This document shows, piece by piece, positions 31,901-48,200 of a stretch of 64,000 bases of DNA. Numbering within the stretch: position 1 is the stretch's first letter; every line of letters begins with the position of its first letter. The DNA is from Limnoperna fortunei (taxonomy: Eukaryota; Mollusca; Bivalvia; Mytilida; Modiolidae), in NCBI GenBank assembly GCA_944474755.1, contig OX104124.1, positions 44,221,342 to 44,285,341 on the forward strand, written 5' to 3'. The translations under genes and the position numbers were made by a program. Under the pieces are notes generated by a model. The model did no database searches. It was not told the origin of the DNA and saw only the letters and a program-made list of their open reading frames with translations.

Positions 31901-34900
31901 TTTTAACTTTTTTATCAATATACATTTGGTAAAGCTCCTTTCCAGTATTTCCATGCCAAACTTACTCCCGTATCTGCAAGTTTGTGTATTGCACGAATCG
32001 AGGTTGTTAAATATGGACACATTTCAGACAAGACATATACTAAAACACTAAAAGGCAATGAAACTCCTGGTTTGTTTGGCATTTATATGGTATAACGAAT
32101 TCAAGTTCTTATCTCAAATAAACCAATATTCTCCATTCCTGCAAAATATTGTGTAATAAAACTGTGTTTACGTAATAAATACTGAAACACAAGGGTGCCT
32201 CGCTGGCCAAGGGGTTAAGATAGTTCGTTTACATTTGATCACGTGGTATGTCAACACTGAGATTGCGGGTTCGATTCTCACTGCAGGCAATGTGCACCCG
32301 ACACCAACCTTAATTGACAAGGATTGCCAGTTTTTCTACCGCAGGTTTTCTCCGGGTTCTCCGGCTTCCTCCCCCAATAAAAATTGGACGCCATGATATA
32401 ATGGAAAAAAATTGCTGAAAGTCGCGTTAAAACACCATCAAACAAACAAATTAAAACAAAAGTGGAAAAATCTAGACTTATGTTAGATCAAGGGATAAAG
32501 TTATAATTCAGAAAGTCTCTGCTTACTCTCGCAACACAGTCGTTTTATCCCGGATGATCGACATGGGTATTTTTTACACCATGAAAATACCAAACTATAT
32601 AGACCTTCCCAAAACAAATTGAACAGAGGTTTGCGTATCTTTCACCTTGAGGTTGGTAGACAGGATGGATCTGTCTGGCAAATACAGCGTTCACGAGAAC
32701 TAACCTGTGATTAGCACACGTCTCAAGTGGTTTAAAAAAGTGCTATTCCTTTAGGGTTGTAGATGTAATTAGGTTTTAATGCCAATGTACGTACTTTGTA
32801 GTCTTAGCTGGCACTGCCGCAACAAATTTCCTATCGTATTTACACATTAAAAACCATGCTTAGCAAAAAATATCTTTGGGTTTCTGGGGTTTTACTGTGG
32901 CGGTCTGTAGTCGATTACTAGATTGAAAAGACGTTTGCAGCAATCTTCACGTAGTCATTTTATGCGGGGAAATCCACTTTGGAGACAAAAAGCTGATTTT
33001 CTGTACATTGTGTTTTTACCGTACATGAATGAATTCCATAATGCTGTGCGATGCGATAAGGAGGATTGCATCTAAGCAAAAGATCTACCCCTATCAACAG
33101 TGGCTTTTTGTAAGTGCATTTTGATGCTTTGCGTGAAATAGAGTGGGTAGCCGAGGTACCATCGGTTGCAGCAATGTCTGTGATAAGCTAGACTTTTACT
33201 ATGTGGTATCCAGGATAGCTAAGCAATAGCGAACAGAACGAACACAATTCAAAGTAGTCCAATTACAAGTGGAACTATTACGATGCCATGCTACAACAAC
33301 CCTATTTCTAACAAGTGCAATTGCTCTTTTTTCTATATAAATTTTTATCACAATAATAATCATATCTCAGTTTTTAACCGATTTGTCTACAAAAATTCAA
33401 TAGTACCTACTGTGTTATATTGATCGGTCGATAGACTTTGATTCCATATTTAGCTGTTGTACATATAAGGCGCTGAAATTATTTTGTCTTTGGCATACTA
33501 CCCTATCTTAATTCAAAATGTATTCAATATAATAATACGGTATTTCTAGATATAGCGATTTTATTTGTCTTTCAACACTGTCTTTCACCGCTGCCGTGTC
33601 TGGAAATAGTCAGTGTTTCAAGACAAATATAATCGATATATCAATCGGTACCGTTTAATAGCTATTTATATTAGTAAAGCATACAACTTCTTTTAAAAAA
33701 ACGATCTCATACAAATTTCAAATTTTTATTATCACTAAAAATATTTCTGGAAGTAATACTCTTATGCTACAGTCATGCTCGACGGTAATAACTAGAAAAT
33801 TTTTATCATTTGATTTCATTTAAGGAGTTGTATACCCTTCCGGAACACCTGAATTCATTCCGAGTTTTGAGTGGGGGGATCGTGTTACTCAATTTTTCGT
33901 GTTTGTGTTGTGTGTGTTTGTTTTGTTGGTGTCCACTCTTTTGCTTAACCTTAGTTTTGTCCTTGACTCATTTTATGATCACTTCTAGGTATCTTCGATT
34001 CTTTTTGAGTTAAAAAAATAATTTTGCATAATCAATCTACAATTATACGGAAGTAAAATTATTTACAATGAAATTCACTTTATACAAAACACAAAACGAA
34101 TATATGATAAAAAATGCAGCATTAGCCTTTGATATGCAATTAAAAACTATTTCATACATTAATGAGTGATAAGATAAATTTTCAGTCAATAAAAACATAT
34201 TTATAAAGGCGTTACTATTTAAGCCGACCGAAACTTCTCTCTTGTGTCGAGTATTTGTGTGTATCGCCCATAACATATGTACTCAATTTTCCCGCTGTTT
34301 CTATCCGACATTAGATGCTTAGATACTGTATCCCTTACAACCTATGGAATGCCTGTTTTCACTGCAAGTCGTCGCGTAAACTTTGATTTTAATTAAATTT
34401 ATATTTGAAACGAATTCAAAATGATCCAGGAGATATTTGTGTACTCCCGTTTACAATGGTTCTAGCTAAATGGTTTTGTTTGTTTGAATATTGTTTAACG
34501 CCACTTTTAGCAATTTTGCAGCTATACGATGTCGTCTGTTTTATTTGGGGAGGACGTACCCGGAGAAAACAATCGACTTTCGGTAGGAAAAATGGCAATC
34601 TTTCACAATTAAAATTGGAGTCGAGCGCATCATGCCCGCAGTGAGACTCGAACCAGTAATCTCAATGTTAACAGATTACGTAATCAATTGAAGACGAACT
34701 TAACCAGTCGGCGTTCTAGGTTTATTCCAAATTCGTTGCTTAAGAATAATTGGCTTCGACAGATCCTTTATAATTAGCAACTGCCCTTTAATCTAACTCC
34801 TTTATGTTGTAAAATCGGTATTTAAGTTTGTTTGAATGGTTGATTAACGCCACTTTAAGCTATTTAAGAGTGTCCAGTTTTTATTGGGGAGGAAGCTGTA

Positions 34901-36214
34901 GTACCCGTGGAAAACCCCGCAATCCGTATGAAACTGGCATGATAGTGGTTGGGTGTATAAAACCTTTCAGATCTACACCAACGCCAAATGCATGTGTCTA
35001 AACCGTCCGTTTTACAGATTTTGCCAATGAGACGTTTTGTAGTTAGCTTGTCATTAATAGCTTTTTTATTTAGTAAAACAGTACACGATTAACCTTCTAC
35101 CTTAGGTTTAGTAAAATAGTATAAAACCAAACCAAAAAAATCTCGCACTTTGAAGACAAAGACAAAGAGCATTTCACCCAGGATGATGTCGAGAGTGATA
35201 TTCCTTAGTGATGTAATCCATCATGACACACTAAACTAAAGACAGCATGTTGTTAGTTACTTTATTATACTTTATGCAAATCATGTGTTAAGAGTGTGTG
35301 CTAATTTAAGAAGATGACAAAGATTTTGAGGAATAACACAAACATTTAGTTCAATTTAACTACATTGATTTAAGCATGACATTTTATAAAACATTTTTAT
35401 TAAAGTTAAGAAAATATATCTACAAAATGGTGAAATGGTAATTACAACTGTTGCTGTTCAGTAACTTTATATGGAACATGTATTTGGTGTTGCAAAATGA
35501 TGGAATGTGTATTGATTTTGTTTAATTAACTTATCAAATATATATTATAATAATTATAAATATATGTTACCTTTAATACACACGTCAATTAAAAATTGTA
35601 ATGTTTTTTATGATCGTCGTAGATCTTTTTTTCCTTTATACAATTAATACCAATACAATCAAGGTTTTCTTTCAACCGACACAATTAAACATGTTAAAAG
35701 GAAGGTAATCTACATCAGTAAACATACTGTAACTATCACACAAATTATAAATTGCAAAATGGTGCCTCAAAAATGCACATTTTTAATATTGAACAAATCA
35801 TGTGATACATATAATAATTGAGGTCAATTATATGCTGTCTGAAATAATAAAATCATTCCTAACATATTTTACTTGTGCAATAATAATTTGTAATAATCAT
35901 GTCGACAGTATTTTAATTGATGACACGATTTCCACGAATGACCGTATAAGATATGGCGCGTTTCGAGGCAGGAAATCCAATAGGTTCCGGAAAAATAATT
36001 ATTACACAAAAATATGCTCTTGTTAAAATGAAAGAAACCAACTAAATAAAACATCCATTAAACATGGAACAACATTGTAATAAATATAATTAGTGACATC
36101 AACATGTGCAAGAACACAAAAGTCAAACTTTCCTGTCTCTGTACTTTGTGTCAGCTGTAGAGTGTCGAATAGACGTCGTTCAGCAGATAATAAGGTCTGC
36201 GCACTTTTCTTTCA

Positions 36215-39200
36215 TTAACAACTTCTACAAGCTATAAAAGTCCCTATAATGCTAGCCAATGCAGCAAGAGCACCTATAACACCACCTACAATATTCACCC
36301 ACTGGCCTGCAATGTACAAAAAAAAGTTTTATGTCTGACAACTTACCATAAAAGATCTTATTTTGCTTAATATATTTTAATTCAGACTTCAGGTCCCTGT
36401 TTCTTCAGATATTAATTTACATTATAATGCAAGGAGTCTTCAAGTTCAATCGTATTTACATAAGAAGTATTTTAAAGTTGTATTTATTTTTCTGTTATCT
36501 TTTCTTCGTGCCCTTACGTGTAATGCTTAGCCACATCTATATAAATCTTTAAGGTTGTCGTTTTATCCGATGACGTTTGCTAAACATTATACAATGTATT
36601 ATAATTACAGTTGAGTCATAAAATGTGTGTACAAGGTTTTTTTCTTTTACCTACCTGTCTTGTCAACAGCTGTACCTGCAATTAAATTTGAAAAAAAAAC
36701 GTTTCAAAAGATCATTGTGGTTAATTATGCATTTTGAAATCAATCTTGAGTATAGAATATCTTACTTAAAGATCTTATAAAACGCTGCTTTTTTAAGAAA
36801 AATGGAAAGAGACGATATAAATAACTCGTAATTAGTCATGACAGAACTTACTTCGTCATCAATGACTCTAAATATAATACTAAATATACTGAAGACCAAA
36901 AAGACCAAATCTGTCACATCTTAGATTTTCTGATTGCCATATTCGTCATGGTTTGAGGCCATGTTTTGCAACAGACTTGGTATTCCGATGTGTACTTATT
37001 GTGCTCCTCTCCTCGCCGACCTGTCTTTGTACTCTTATGAGGCTGAGTTCCTAAAAGGCCTACTGAGGAAGAATGAAAAGACACTTGCCCAGACCTTTAA
37101 TTTTAAATTCCGCTTTATTGTTGATGTTTGGCCCTCAACAATGCTAAATTTGGTGACTATTTACATTCAGTTTACCCTAGCGAACTAGAAATTAAAGACA
37201 CCACCAATACACTTAAGTCAGCCTCTTACTTAGACCTACTTCTAGAAATAGACTCAGGAAAACTTCAAACTAGACTCTACGACAAACGTGATGACTTCAA
37301 CTTTCCAATTGTCAACTTCCCGTTCATCGACATCAACATTCCAGCAGCTCCAGCGTATGGTGTGTACATTTCACAACTTATACGTTATTCTAGATCCTGC
37401 TATCGGTATTCCGATTTTCTAGACCGACCATTGCTGTTGACTGCTAAACTACTCAGACAAGGGTTTGTTGTACCTAGGTTGATTTTTTCTCTAGAGGCCG
37501 GCACTGCTTACTCGCCCCTAGCACCTGAGTGCACCCATGGTTGTTATTGGGTTTGGTTTACTCTCTTATTGTGGTTTATGTTTTTGGTTTTTGTGTTGTG
37601 TTTGTCTAAATCCGGATTTCATTTTGTAACTGTCCCTAGGTTTTTGGCTCTTGTTGTTCGGTCAGTTTGCGTCGCTATTTTCTTCGACACAAGCTAGCGT
37701 ATAACAGTTCTAAAAATATTTGCCACAGAAAATTTTTAGACGATGTACTTTGTCTCGTAACTTTTAAGTTTCTATTGCCTGGGCTTTAACTTTCTTGTAA
37801 GGGTCCACGTCTTGTTAAAATAATAGTATTTGAGCTTCTTATTGCGAATTATATATCGTCTTACTTTACAAATCAAACACATTTAAAATAAATTTAACCC
37901 ACTAAATGACGTTGCATACCATCCCATCATTTTGCAAATTTTGAATTAATTGAGCTTCAATCTTTGCAATTCGTTTAATTTAAGATAATATTGAGTGTTT
38001 ACATATAATAATTACGCATGCTTTTCTTTTCTAACCGTCTGAACCTCCACTAGTTTCTGGCGAGATCACTGTAATTAAGAACAAACCTTTTGATTTGAAA
38101 CTATTCTTTGAATATATAATTCATATCACTAAAAATAAATACAAATCTTCCTTAAACACTTTAGAAAATATATGCACATAAATTGAAATCTTGTTTCAGA
38201 CTAATTAAAAGAAGAGGGAAACAACCGACCAGAAATGATAGTAAACGTAAAAAAAGTAGTCAAACAAATTTGTTTTATTTAATCGCAAAGGACAATGACT
38301 GTACCCTACTGAGCGTCGTTTGTTAAAATGCAAAAGTGTTTCATTAAGAAACAAACTTGTTAATTTATGCTGTCCATTCTTTTTATGTTTCTTTCAGATT
38401 TTTCGACATTGTTGGACTGTATACGTTCAAAAATATTAGTTTATAAGTCTCATTGATCCCGAGTTTCTTTTTTTTAAATACCAAACATTTCAACAGACAA
38501 ATAAATTGCCACGTTACAGTATAATACAATATATTTATAATAGCTTTTGATAGGAAGCGTATAAAACATGTACCTGTTTCAAGCAAAATATGTAAACGCC
38601 TATTTCTAAAAAAGGCAATTACCTATTAATATTGCTTGCGAATTATGTTCTACATCAAAACTAAACAACCATTTCAAAACCTTGTTAATCTGAATATAGC
38701 CGTTTCCAGTTATTTCTAGATTGTTTGTATCGCATCTCGTTATCAATACTGTTAAACAAGACATTTCGTTGCGCCTATGTTCAGTTTTTGACACTGAATT
38801 GTTAGATGCACCAAGTTCAATATGTTTTTGTGTTGTTAAGTGAAGTTTTACCTTGCAGGAAAGCTTGTTGACTACTTGATGTTCCTACATCATTAGTTGC
38901 ATGACATGAATACTGCCCGACATCCGCAGAGGAGGGAGATGGCAAAGTTAAAGAAGGATGATCTGTTGACAGACCTTCTATTCCTACACCACCTTGGTTA
39001 ATGAATGTTATCTGTCCCATAGATTCTTTCTGCCAATATATTTTGGCTACTTTGGGAATTGCATCAATTATGCATCGCAATGCGATTCCAATTCCTGCGG
39101 TTGCAGTATAACTATCCTTTTCAATCTTTACAATAGGAAGCCCTTAAATGACATATACTAAAATTTGTCATTATTGTATTCAAATGAGTGGCATGAATTA

Positions 39201-42200
39201 TTTAAAGAAAGAAAAACGTTATAATTCATTTCATCAATCATTATTCATCGATCTTTCAATCATTTATGGCGTAGTACATGTAGTATAGTTATCTTTAATC
39301 TTGCGCCTTCGACATTGTTTGTGTTGTGTTCAAGGACGATAATACGATCAACACAAAAGTTTACTTTAATTCAAACATATTGTATTGTTTAAGATATAAA
39401 TGTTACGAAATGCTTGTCACATTCAATTTGTAATATTAGTTACTTGTAAGAAGAAAAAAGACTAACCCCCTTTCACTTTAAGTGACACTGTTTGGCTGGT
39501 TCCTTCACCAACAGAATTCTGTCCTTTGCATGTATAATTCCCAGAATCAGTAGTTCGTGCGGAATTTATTATTAACGAAGGATTATCAATCGAAATACCG
39601 CCTGTTCCTACAGTACCAGCAATGATTTCCGTTGTTACTCCTTGACTATGTTTTGTCCAGTATACTTGACTGACGGTTGGTTTGGCTCTTATTATGCATT
39701 GCAGTTTTATTGATTTACCATAATCAACTTCGTAGGAATTGCTGGCTACAGAAACTTCTGGTTCGCCTTAAAATTAAAAAAGATGGAATTACCTTAGATC
39801 GACTACCAACGACACAACGGATCTGTTGCAACAGGCAGGACCTGCTTACTATTCGGGTCACCCTAGTTTATTCTCATTTTCTTGAAAGTTCGAGCTTTGC
39901 TAGTGTGTTTGCTTGATTCTGTTTTTGTTTTTGTTTTCCCATGGCTTTGTATTAGTGTTTTTGTGAGATTGTGAGATTTGATCGCCACATAGGTATTCAT
40001 CTGCTCATCTTTAATGTAATATTATTTCATTCCACTATATGTTTTATCATCATCGACAGAATTATACTTACCAAAGTTATTCATTCATACTTTTACTTAT
40101 TTGGATTCGGGTAAAACTTTAAAGGTTTTCATTTGGAATGTGTGTATGTATATTTTTAATTAATTCAAAATTGTTTTTTAAAAGACAAATATTTTAAACC
40201 AATTACAGGATTCGTCTTACTATAATTATAATCAGAAATATAGCGCCTTAAAGCAAACCTCCTTTAAATTAAGCTTACAATTGTAAATGGCATAAATTTT
40301 GTTTTTTACTTCGAATTTCAAAATATTTGTAGTATATAGTGTAAACATTAGGTTTATTATTATCTATACTGTGTTTGTTATCATAGTTTTCAAAATGTTA
40401 TCACTGTAAAACGCTTTAACAGTGTTTGTACTTACTACCAAGAACACGCAGCAATACAGACTTGCTTTCTCCTGTACCTATATTATTTGTGGCATAGCAT
40501 GTATATTCCCCTTCATAAGCGTCACTAACAGATAATATAACTAGTGATGGGTAAGATACGTTTACACCACGAATTCCAATGGCTCCAGCGTTAAAGGTGG
40601 TAGTAATGCCGCTGCCTGTTTTCTGCCAGTAAACATTTGTCACCGCTGGTACAGCTTTTATGCTACACTCGAGAGTTTTCGTTTCTCCAAATGTCCCACC
40701 ATATGTCGTCGTTTCCACCATTACCTCAGGTAAATCTACATATATTTTTAGACTTTAAATAAACTTTAGGAGGACTGAGTTCAGTCATTTGCTTCACATA
40801 TATTTATGTGTGTTTGTGAACGCCGCCGCTTATTTAAACATGAAATTATCGATTACAAAACGTCTTGAGTGGAATAATTTAAAGTCCTTCTGATTGGTAA
40901 AAGGAAACAGCAACTGTAAGAAAATATAGCTTACACAAACCTTGTAAGAAAAAAATGACTAGGAGTGAAATAAGAATTACATAAAATGTGCCATGTTTCT
41001 GATCCGGTTGACATTAAAATTATTTAAATAACTGTGTACCAACGATTAAACACTAAGCTTAGAAAGAGAAAATTTCTTTAACAAGATTAAGTCATTGCAC
41101 CTTAATGAAATCATCTGATGAATTCAGAATTTGCACAAAGCTAGACACGCACTCACGACAAGGGTGTAAGAAAACGTAATACACATTCATGTTTAGTTGA
41201 TCAAAATATACAAAAATAAAATTAAAAAACAAATCAAAGTACAAACTAACAGAAAACTCACGAACGAACTCAGAAAGAAAAAAGTACTACACCATTTTAA
41301 TTAAAAACCTAAATAAATGGTTGGTATTTGTCGTTTCAATAGGAAGAAACTAGTCCTATGAACAGAAGGGAAAGGCGTATATGTGTGGACAAAGCTGCTA
41401 TCTTAAAACGGTATTTTGTGTGAACATGCAGACATTTTAATAGATATAGATACTGAATAAATGAAGTATTTTTTTAATATTGATTAATAGAACAAACATA
41501 CCTCCAATGACATTCAGTGTCACATTGTCACTTTGGCCTGTACCATTCAAGTTAATTGCATGACACGTGTATACTCCTTCGTCGGCCTTACTAGCATTCT
41601 TTATTGTTAATGATGGAGAAGCCACAGATATTCCTGTTGTACCAGGAGTCCCATATTCCAAAACTTTGTACTGATTATTTATAGTTCTTTTCCAAAATAT
41701 TCGATTTATGTTTACTCCGGTTACTCTACACTCGAGGGTGATTGCTGCGCCAAACATCACAGTGTAGTTATTGGATGTAATCTTTACTAACGGAGAACCG
41801 GGTGCTGGACATGAAAAAAACCACTAATAAAAAGTACATTGGATTATTTTATTTCATATTAGCGTATTTATATTATTTTAATTCGGAATACAATATTTCT
41901 GAAAAGGTTGTAATCTCAAAATATTAGTCAGTGAATTTCTCAGACATTTTCCATAATTTTTTTCCAAGAACCAACAAATAACGTATATATTAAATTATAT
42001 TTTATATAATTATAAATATATCAAATTCCCCCTAAAAATTCATTTCCCATTCGTGATATACGTCTAAAAATAAATAACGATTTAATCATATATTAAACAC
42101 AATTTTCGTATCATAAAGATGTATGTACTGTACTGTATGTAACATCCTTACTATACATGTACACGTACTAAATAAAAGAAGTTTGTAATTTGGGTTGATA

Positions 42201-42204
42201 AAAT

Positions 42205-42236
<32 letters not shown>

Positions 42237-45200
42237 AATGATGATGACGACGACGACGACGACGACGACGATGATGACGACGACGACGACGACGATGATG
42301 ATGATGACGATGATGACGATTATTATTATTATTATTATTATTATTATTTACATAGAAACACTGAGCCCAAACAATTCACATACCATTTGTCGTCGATCCT
42401 GCAAAAAATATATACACTGAATTATATACGGAATATTAACGATGAAGAAAACACATTAAAAAACACATTGAAATGCTCAAATTTATCCACAATATCAGTG
42501 ATGTCATGAATACCTATTTTTTATTGTTCTCTCAATATGTTTCTTTAATAGTTAATTAAATATAAAACAGTTTTATTAACATTGACAATATTTTTCTTCT
42601 GAACAACCTATCAAACTATAAATCTATAAGAGAAAAGATATAGAACACAAACAATTGTTTTACTGGCACTGTAAAAGTTCGAAGTGAAGGGTACTGACAG
42701 AAATTTGTCAAGTCGAAAGTTAATCATGGCATACAAAAATGGTATTAACTACAGTTTGAAAGTAATACACGGAAAAGTAAATCAAATGTATTAAAAAATA
42801 AATTCCTGTACATAGTAGTACTAGAAAATACTTACCATTCTGGTTTCCATCTTTACCGTTTACTGTAATAAATGCAGAAAAAAATTGTACTTACATATAA
42901 ATTGTGCGACTATAAAAATATATAAAATAAGTAAGCTTCTTTTGAATTTTAAAGATATTTGAAGTATCTAGATTTAAATGTAAATATTGTAACAAAACTG
43001 TATTTTATGTGTTATAGTTGAGTTTTATTGCAGAACGCTTACTCCAACAAATACCAATCAAACTATAAGAATCAGGTGTAAAAAGTGTCCATTTATCGTT
43101 TTACTTTTTATTAAATGGGACACTATGTATACACTATGTATATTGTTATACATGTTTTAGAAAAAAAAATATTGTGCTAATGTAGGCATGATGTTTAGTC
43201 AGTAATCATATGTCGCGGGCTATATTAAAAGATGTAGTTTTCTTAACGTAGTAACAATAAAATTCATTAAGAGATACCAATGGTATAAAATCTGCTATAT
43301 CATACCAGGATTTCTTCAAAATGTTGGAATGCCCAGTAGTTAAGATCTGAAACAGCTCTTATTACCGGCACCATAAATAGTCATTCATAAATTTTAAAAA
43401 AGGAAATAATTGATGGCTGTCCAAATTATATTATATAAATAAGTTAGGCTTTATATTCATGAATATTTTGCCACTGTCACGAATATTATACAACTACATT
43501 TTCGAATACCTGTTAAAGATGTGTATCGACTATTAGTTGTTCCAACTTCATTACTAGCATGACACACATATTGTCCAGAGTCTGCAGCTGAAGGCGACAC
43601 TATCGTTAAAGACGGTTGGTTAGTTGTAAGACCTTCTATTCCAACCGCACCTCTGTTAATTGTTGTTAACTGCCCGGATGTTGATTTCGTCCAGTATACT
43701 AGATTTGCTTGTGGATTCGAAACGACAAAGCATTGCAATGTGATGGTTTTGTTATAATCTGTTGTGTAACTTTCGGACTGAACAGTTACAGTAGGAAGCC
43801 CTAACAAATAAATGTAAAACCATAGATGATACAGTTGTAATTATAAAATTAATATAAAAATCACTAAATGTTTTTCAAGTTTGATGCTTGGGTGAGGTTA
43901 TTAATCCTTCCATGTTGTTTGTACATATATAATTGATTCTTTTCTCAGTTGCATTTTTTAAATATTTGTACACTGATATCTGATATATTATTATTACCAG
44001 TAAAAATGTGTAGATGGCACGCGGATTTTAAATAGTGTCAGTTAATTGTAGGAACAGTGCTTACAAAATGTTTTAAAACATACCTCCTCTAACCGTAAGG
44101 TTTACTCCTTGACTGATTCCTATGCCAACACTATTCAAAGCGTGACATTTGTACAACCCACTATCAGTTGTCCGTGCAGCTGTGATTATTAAAGACGGAT
44201 CACCTATGGAAATACCGCCTGTTCCGGTAGTTCCTGCAGATATTTTGATTATTTCATCACTCGTATTTCTCGTCCAGTACACTTCACTGACAGCTGGTTT
44301 AGCCTTTACTGTACACCCTAGCTTGATTAAACTTCCATATATCACCTCATAGTATGTCAATTGTACGTTTACTTCTGGTTTAGCTAAAATACACAATTAA
44401 TGGCCTATATTTACTTCTTAAACTATACAATGCTTGTTCGTGACGGCCCAGGCAAAAAATATCGAACAGTTGCAAGAACGTGTATCATTAAAATATACAT
44501 ACAAATGTATTCAAAATAGGTGGAGAAAAAATGGTTCACGGATAGCTTTAATTCTTACATGTTTGCACATACATTAAATTAGTATATGGTTGTGCGTTAT
44601 GTTGTAGTTGTAGTTTAAAAAATGAATGTATGTATGTGCGAGTGTGTATATGTGGAGTTCAATTTTAGACAAAACATGATAAATAACTAAAAATTATTCT
44701 ACCATCTCCAGATTAGAGTTAATAGCAGCTCCGTCCCATACTGCGTAACGCTACGCTAAGGATATCACCCGCACACGAACCTAAACTTTCCTCAATGGCT
44801 GCCTTTAGAAGAGTATCAATAAAAAAGCAAGTATTTTTTTTCTTGGTATTAACAACGCAAAATGACCTAAAAGAACTTAGATGTTCTTTCTGGTACTATA
44901 TTTTGCTTGCAAGTGTAGCAGAAATGGTGTTACGATGTATGGAACGGATCGGATATAAACTCTGCTTCGGAAATTTCGATTCCATTTCCTTACCTCCGAT
45001 AATGTCCAAAGATACTTTCCTACTTTGTCCTGTACCTACATCATTTACACCAAAACATGTATATAGTCCTGCGTCATTGAAAGTAGCGGCCTTGATTTTT
45101 AATGATGGATTGGACGGAATTATACCTTCTGTTCCTACTGACCCTGCGTTGTACGTGCTTGTAGACAAGTTAGTTTCCTTCTGCCAATAGACAACTTCGA

Positions 45201-48200
45201 CAATTGGTGATGCTTTAATTATACACTGGAGAATTACCTCGTCTCCGACGAACACTGAATACTTTGTTGAGTTGACGCTTACTTCAGGAATACCTAAAAT
45301 GAAAACATTTTGAAAGTGAACTATGTAAATATTTGCATTAAATAAATAACCAAATAATTTCAAAAACTAGCCTTTCTTTAGTAGAATGTAATGAGAGCAG
45401 CCTAAATGTACTACTATGATATTTTAAACTGAAACGCATTGTTTTATGCAATTCATTTTTAATATGTTAATCCATATTTTAGCCCAATTGGATTTGGAAT
45501 ACATATCGTTTATAATAAAAACTAATACGAGTCATTCTGGGTAGTTTCTATTTACTAAATAGTGTTCGATGTCTTTATGAAGTCTCGGATGTATTGTATT
45601 TGGTAAATCATTAAGGGATTGAAAACAACACATGATGAAAGCTCTTGTTGACTTTTAATAAAAAATGTAGAGTTCATGAATATATTTGAATTTGTTAATA
45701 ATTGAAACACTGAAAACAATAACAAGTTTGTGTCTTTATTATTTAAACGCATAAGTTTAAAGTATTTCTGCGCCTGTTTATATACAGATAGGACGGCTGA
45801 TATTTCGCAAAAGTATATATTCTACATAAATTATATTATTTAAATAATATTTAAAATGCACTAAAATCACAAAATCGTTTTATTGGGACGGGAAGGGGGC
45901 GTCGGAATACAAGCGAGATGGAGATAAAACTTCTCATACGTGACAACTACCCTTGCGCGAAGTTTTGCTCCCACACATAAAATCAGTGTTGAAGGGCCGG
46001 TGATAAATAATGGTCTATTATGCCCATGAGGATAATCTATAATAGTTGATTGAATTAACCAGCTATCTACATTAAATAAGAATTCAAAAAGCGAAACTAT
46101 ATTGACAAAATATATTATGCGGCAAATTTTACCTCCAAGAACCTTTAATGTCACGGGTTCACTTTTTCCAGTTCCAACTACCGTAGCTGCATTACATGTG
46201 TAAACTCCAGCATCCGCAGTAGTGACACTTGTTATTGTCAGTGACGGGAACTCTCTAGTTATTCCTTGTGTACCTATAGTTCCCGCTGTCAGTTTTTTGT
46301 CACTTTTATCCCAGAACACAGAATAATTTAGTGATACATTAGACACTTTACATTCTAGTGTAACTTTGTCACCAACCTTTGCCGTGTAGTTTTTATTTTT
46401 AACTTCCAACACAGGAATAATTTCTACAAAATAAAAAAGACAACAAAACAAGATCAGTTAATGACGGTCTATAAAGTACTTGAACTTTTAGCACCCCGTC
46501 AGCGTTCTAAAATCTGTCAGCAATCAGTTATCAATCAGTCAGATCAGTGAAATCGTTCCCAATCCGTCCATCTGTCAATTGACGGATTTGGAACGATTTC
46601 ACTGATCTGTCGGATTAATCGCTCTAAGCCGTCCATTCAACTTCCGGTCAGTACAATTAATAGTTCGAAATGTAAAAATTCGTTTCATTCGCAAATATTA
46701 GAAGTATAAAAATGTCAATTGCTTTTTCCTCATTCCTGGCTTGTTTTACTTAAACATTAGGCTTCAACGATTATAAAATTATAAGTAATATAAATGTAAA
46801 TTATCCAACTATAACTGATGCATCTGTGACGGAATATAAACATCACACACAATGACTTCACAAAATATTTGACATAGTGTGCCAAGACGTACCTATTTTA
46901 TTTGTCTTTAAAATTTTATAAAGCGCAAAAGACGAAAAACGCTAAGGCGCTAATATTTTTTTCACTTTGCGCTTTCGCGTTAGCATTATTTGTATGTATG
47001 TTTGTTTAAAGTTTGTTAAACACCATTTTCAAAAGTTATATTACGCTTATTATATGGCGGCGCGTGTTTATATGGAAGAGCACCGAGAAACCGCCGATCT
47101 TCGACAGGAAAACTGGTACTCTTTGCAAAGTTATGGATGTGTCGAGCACACCCTCTCGCTGTAAGGTTCGAACAGACAACAAAGGTTATCAATAGTAGAT
47201 TACTGGTACCTTAACCACCGGGGTCGAGTTTTTGAATTATAAAGGCTCATAAGATCATTTGTAGCGGTTTGATAAAAGTTTTCTAAATAAGTTTTACGTC
47301 AAATGCGAAAACATCAATTTCATTGCGTCACATGAATTTATTAGAATTAAATATCAAATAAAGACCTAACTACTAATCATGCTTGTATATAGATAATTAT
47401 GAGTTAAAGATGACAACATGTTAAAGTAAAAATGAAAAACAATTTTGCTTTTCGCATTTTTGCCGCCACAATTTCGAGTTTGTATATAAAAGATCAAAAG
47501 TGAAATATTTTTAATATTGTTACCGCTTATTTGTTATCCATTCAGTAACACTTAAAAAAGATTGGTAAATATTTCACGAACGTGCAGAGATTTGAAATCA
47601 TTGGACCCTTTTTTATAGATAAGTTTTGTACTTCTCTTTCGTTGAATCAAAAAGTAATAAAAAATAGATGACGTTCATTGGGACTGGTATTTTAATTAAT
47701 GTACGGTTTATTTTAAGATGTCTGTTTTTGGCGTTCGATATTTCATGTTTTCCTTAAAAATCGGGAATATTTAAAATGAGTAACTAGGGTTCACACAGCT
47801 GCACAGAGGGTTCTCAGGTGGCGGATAAGAGATGCCCTCTCTTTGGGGGTTTTCAGATCATAATACGGAAATGCCTGGGCACGGACCATAGTTGGTGACG
47901 TGTTTAGAAAGTGCCACGATAAGGATTCCTTTTGTAGATTTCGAAAAAGAGTAGGCTCAAAAAGGTTATATATCCGCCCCTACATATACCCCTTTTTCCA
48001 GCGGAATTAAACAATTTTGCGCTTTGGTCTGCCTTCCCCTAACTGATTATTTTAAAACTTGTTCTTGTCCTGAATAAAGCTGAAATAATGATTGCTGAAA
48101 GTATAGAAAACATCTAATCAGCCAATTAATGAACTAAGTTATTATTAAAATTGAAGGACGCTCTATAATTAAAGAACAAATTTTGAAAAGGTTCTGTTTT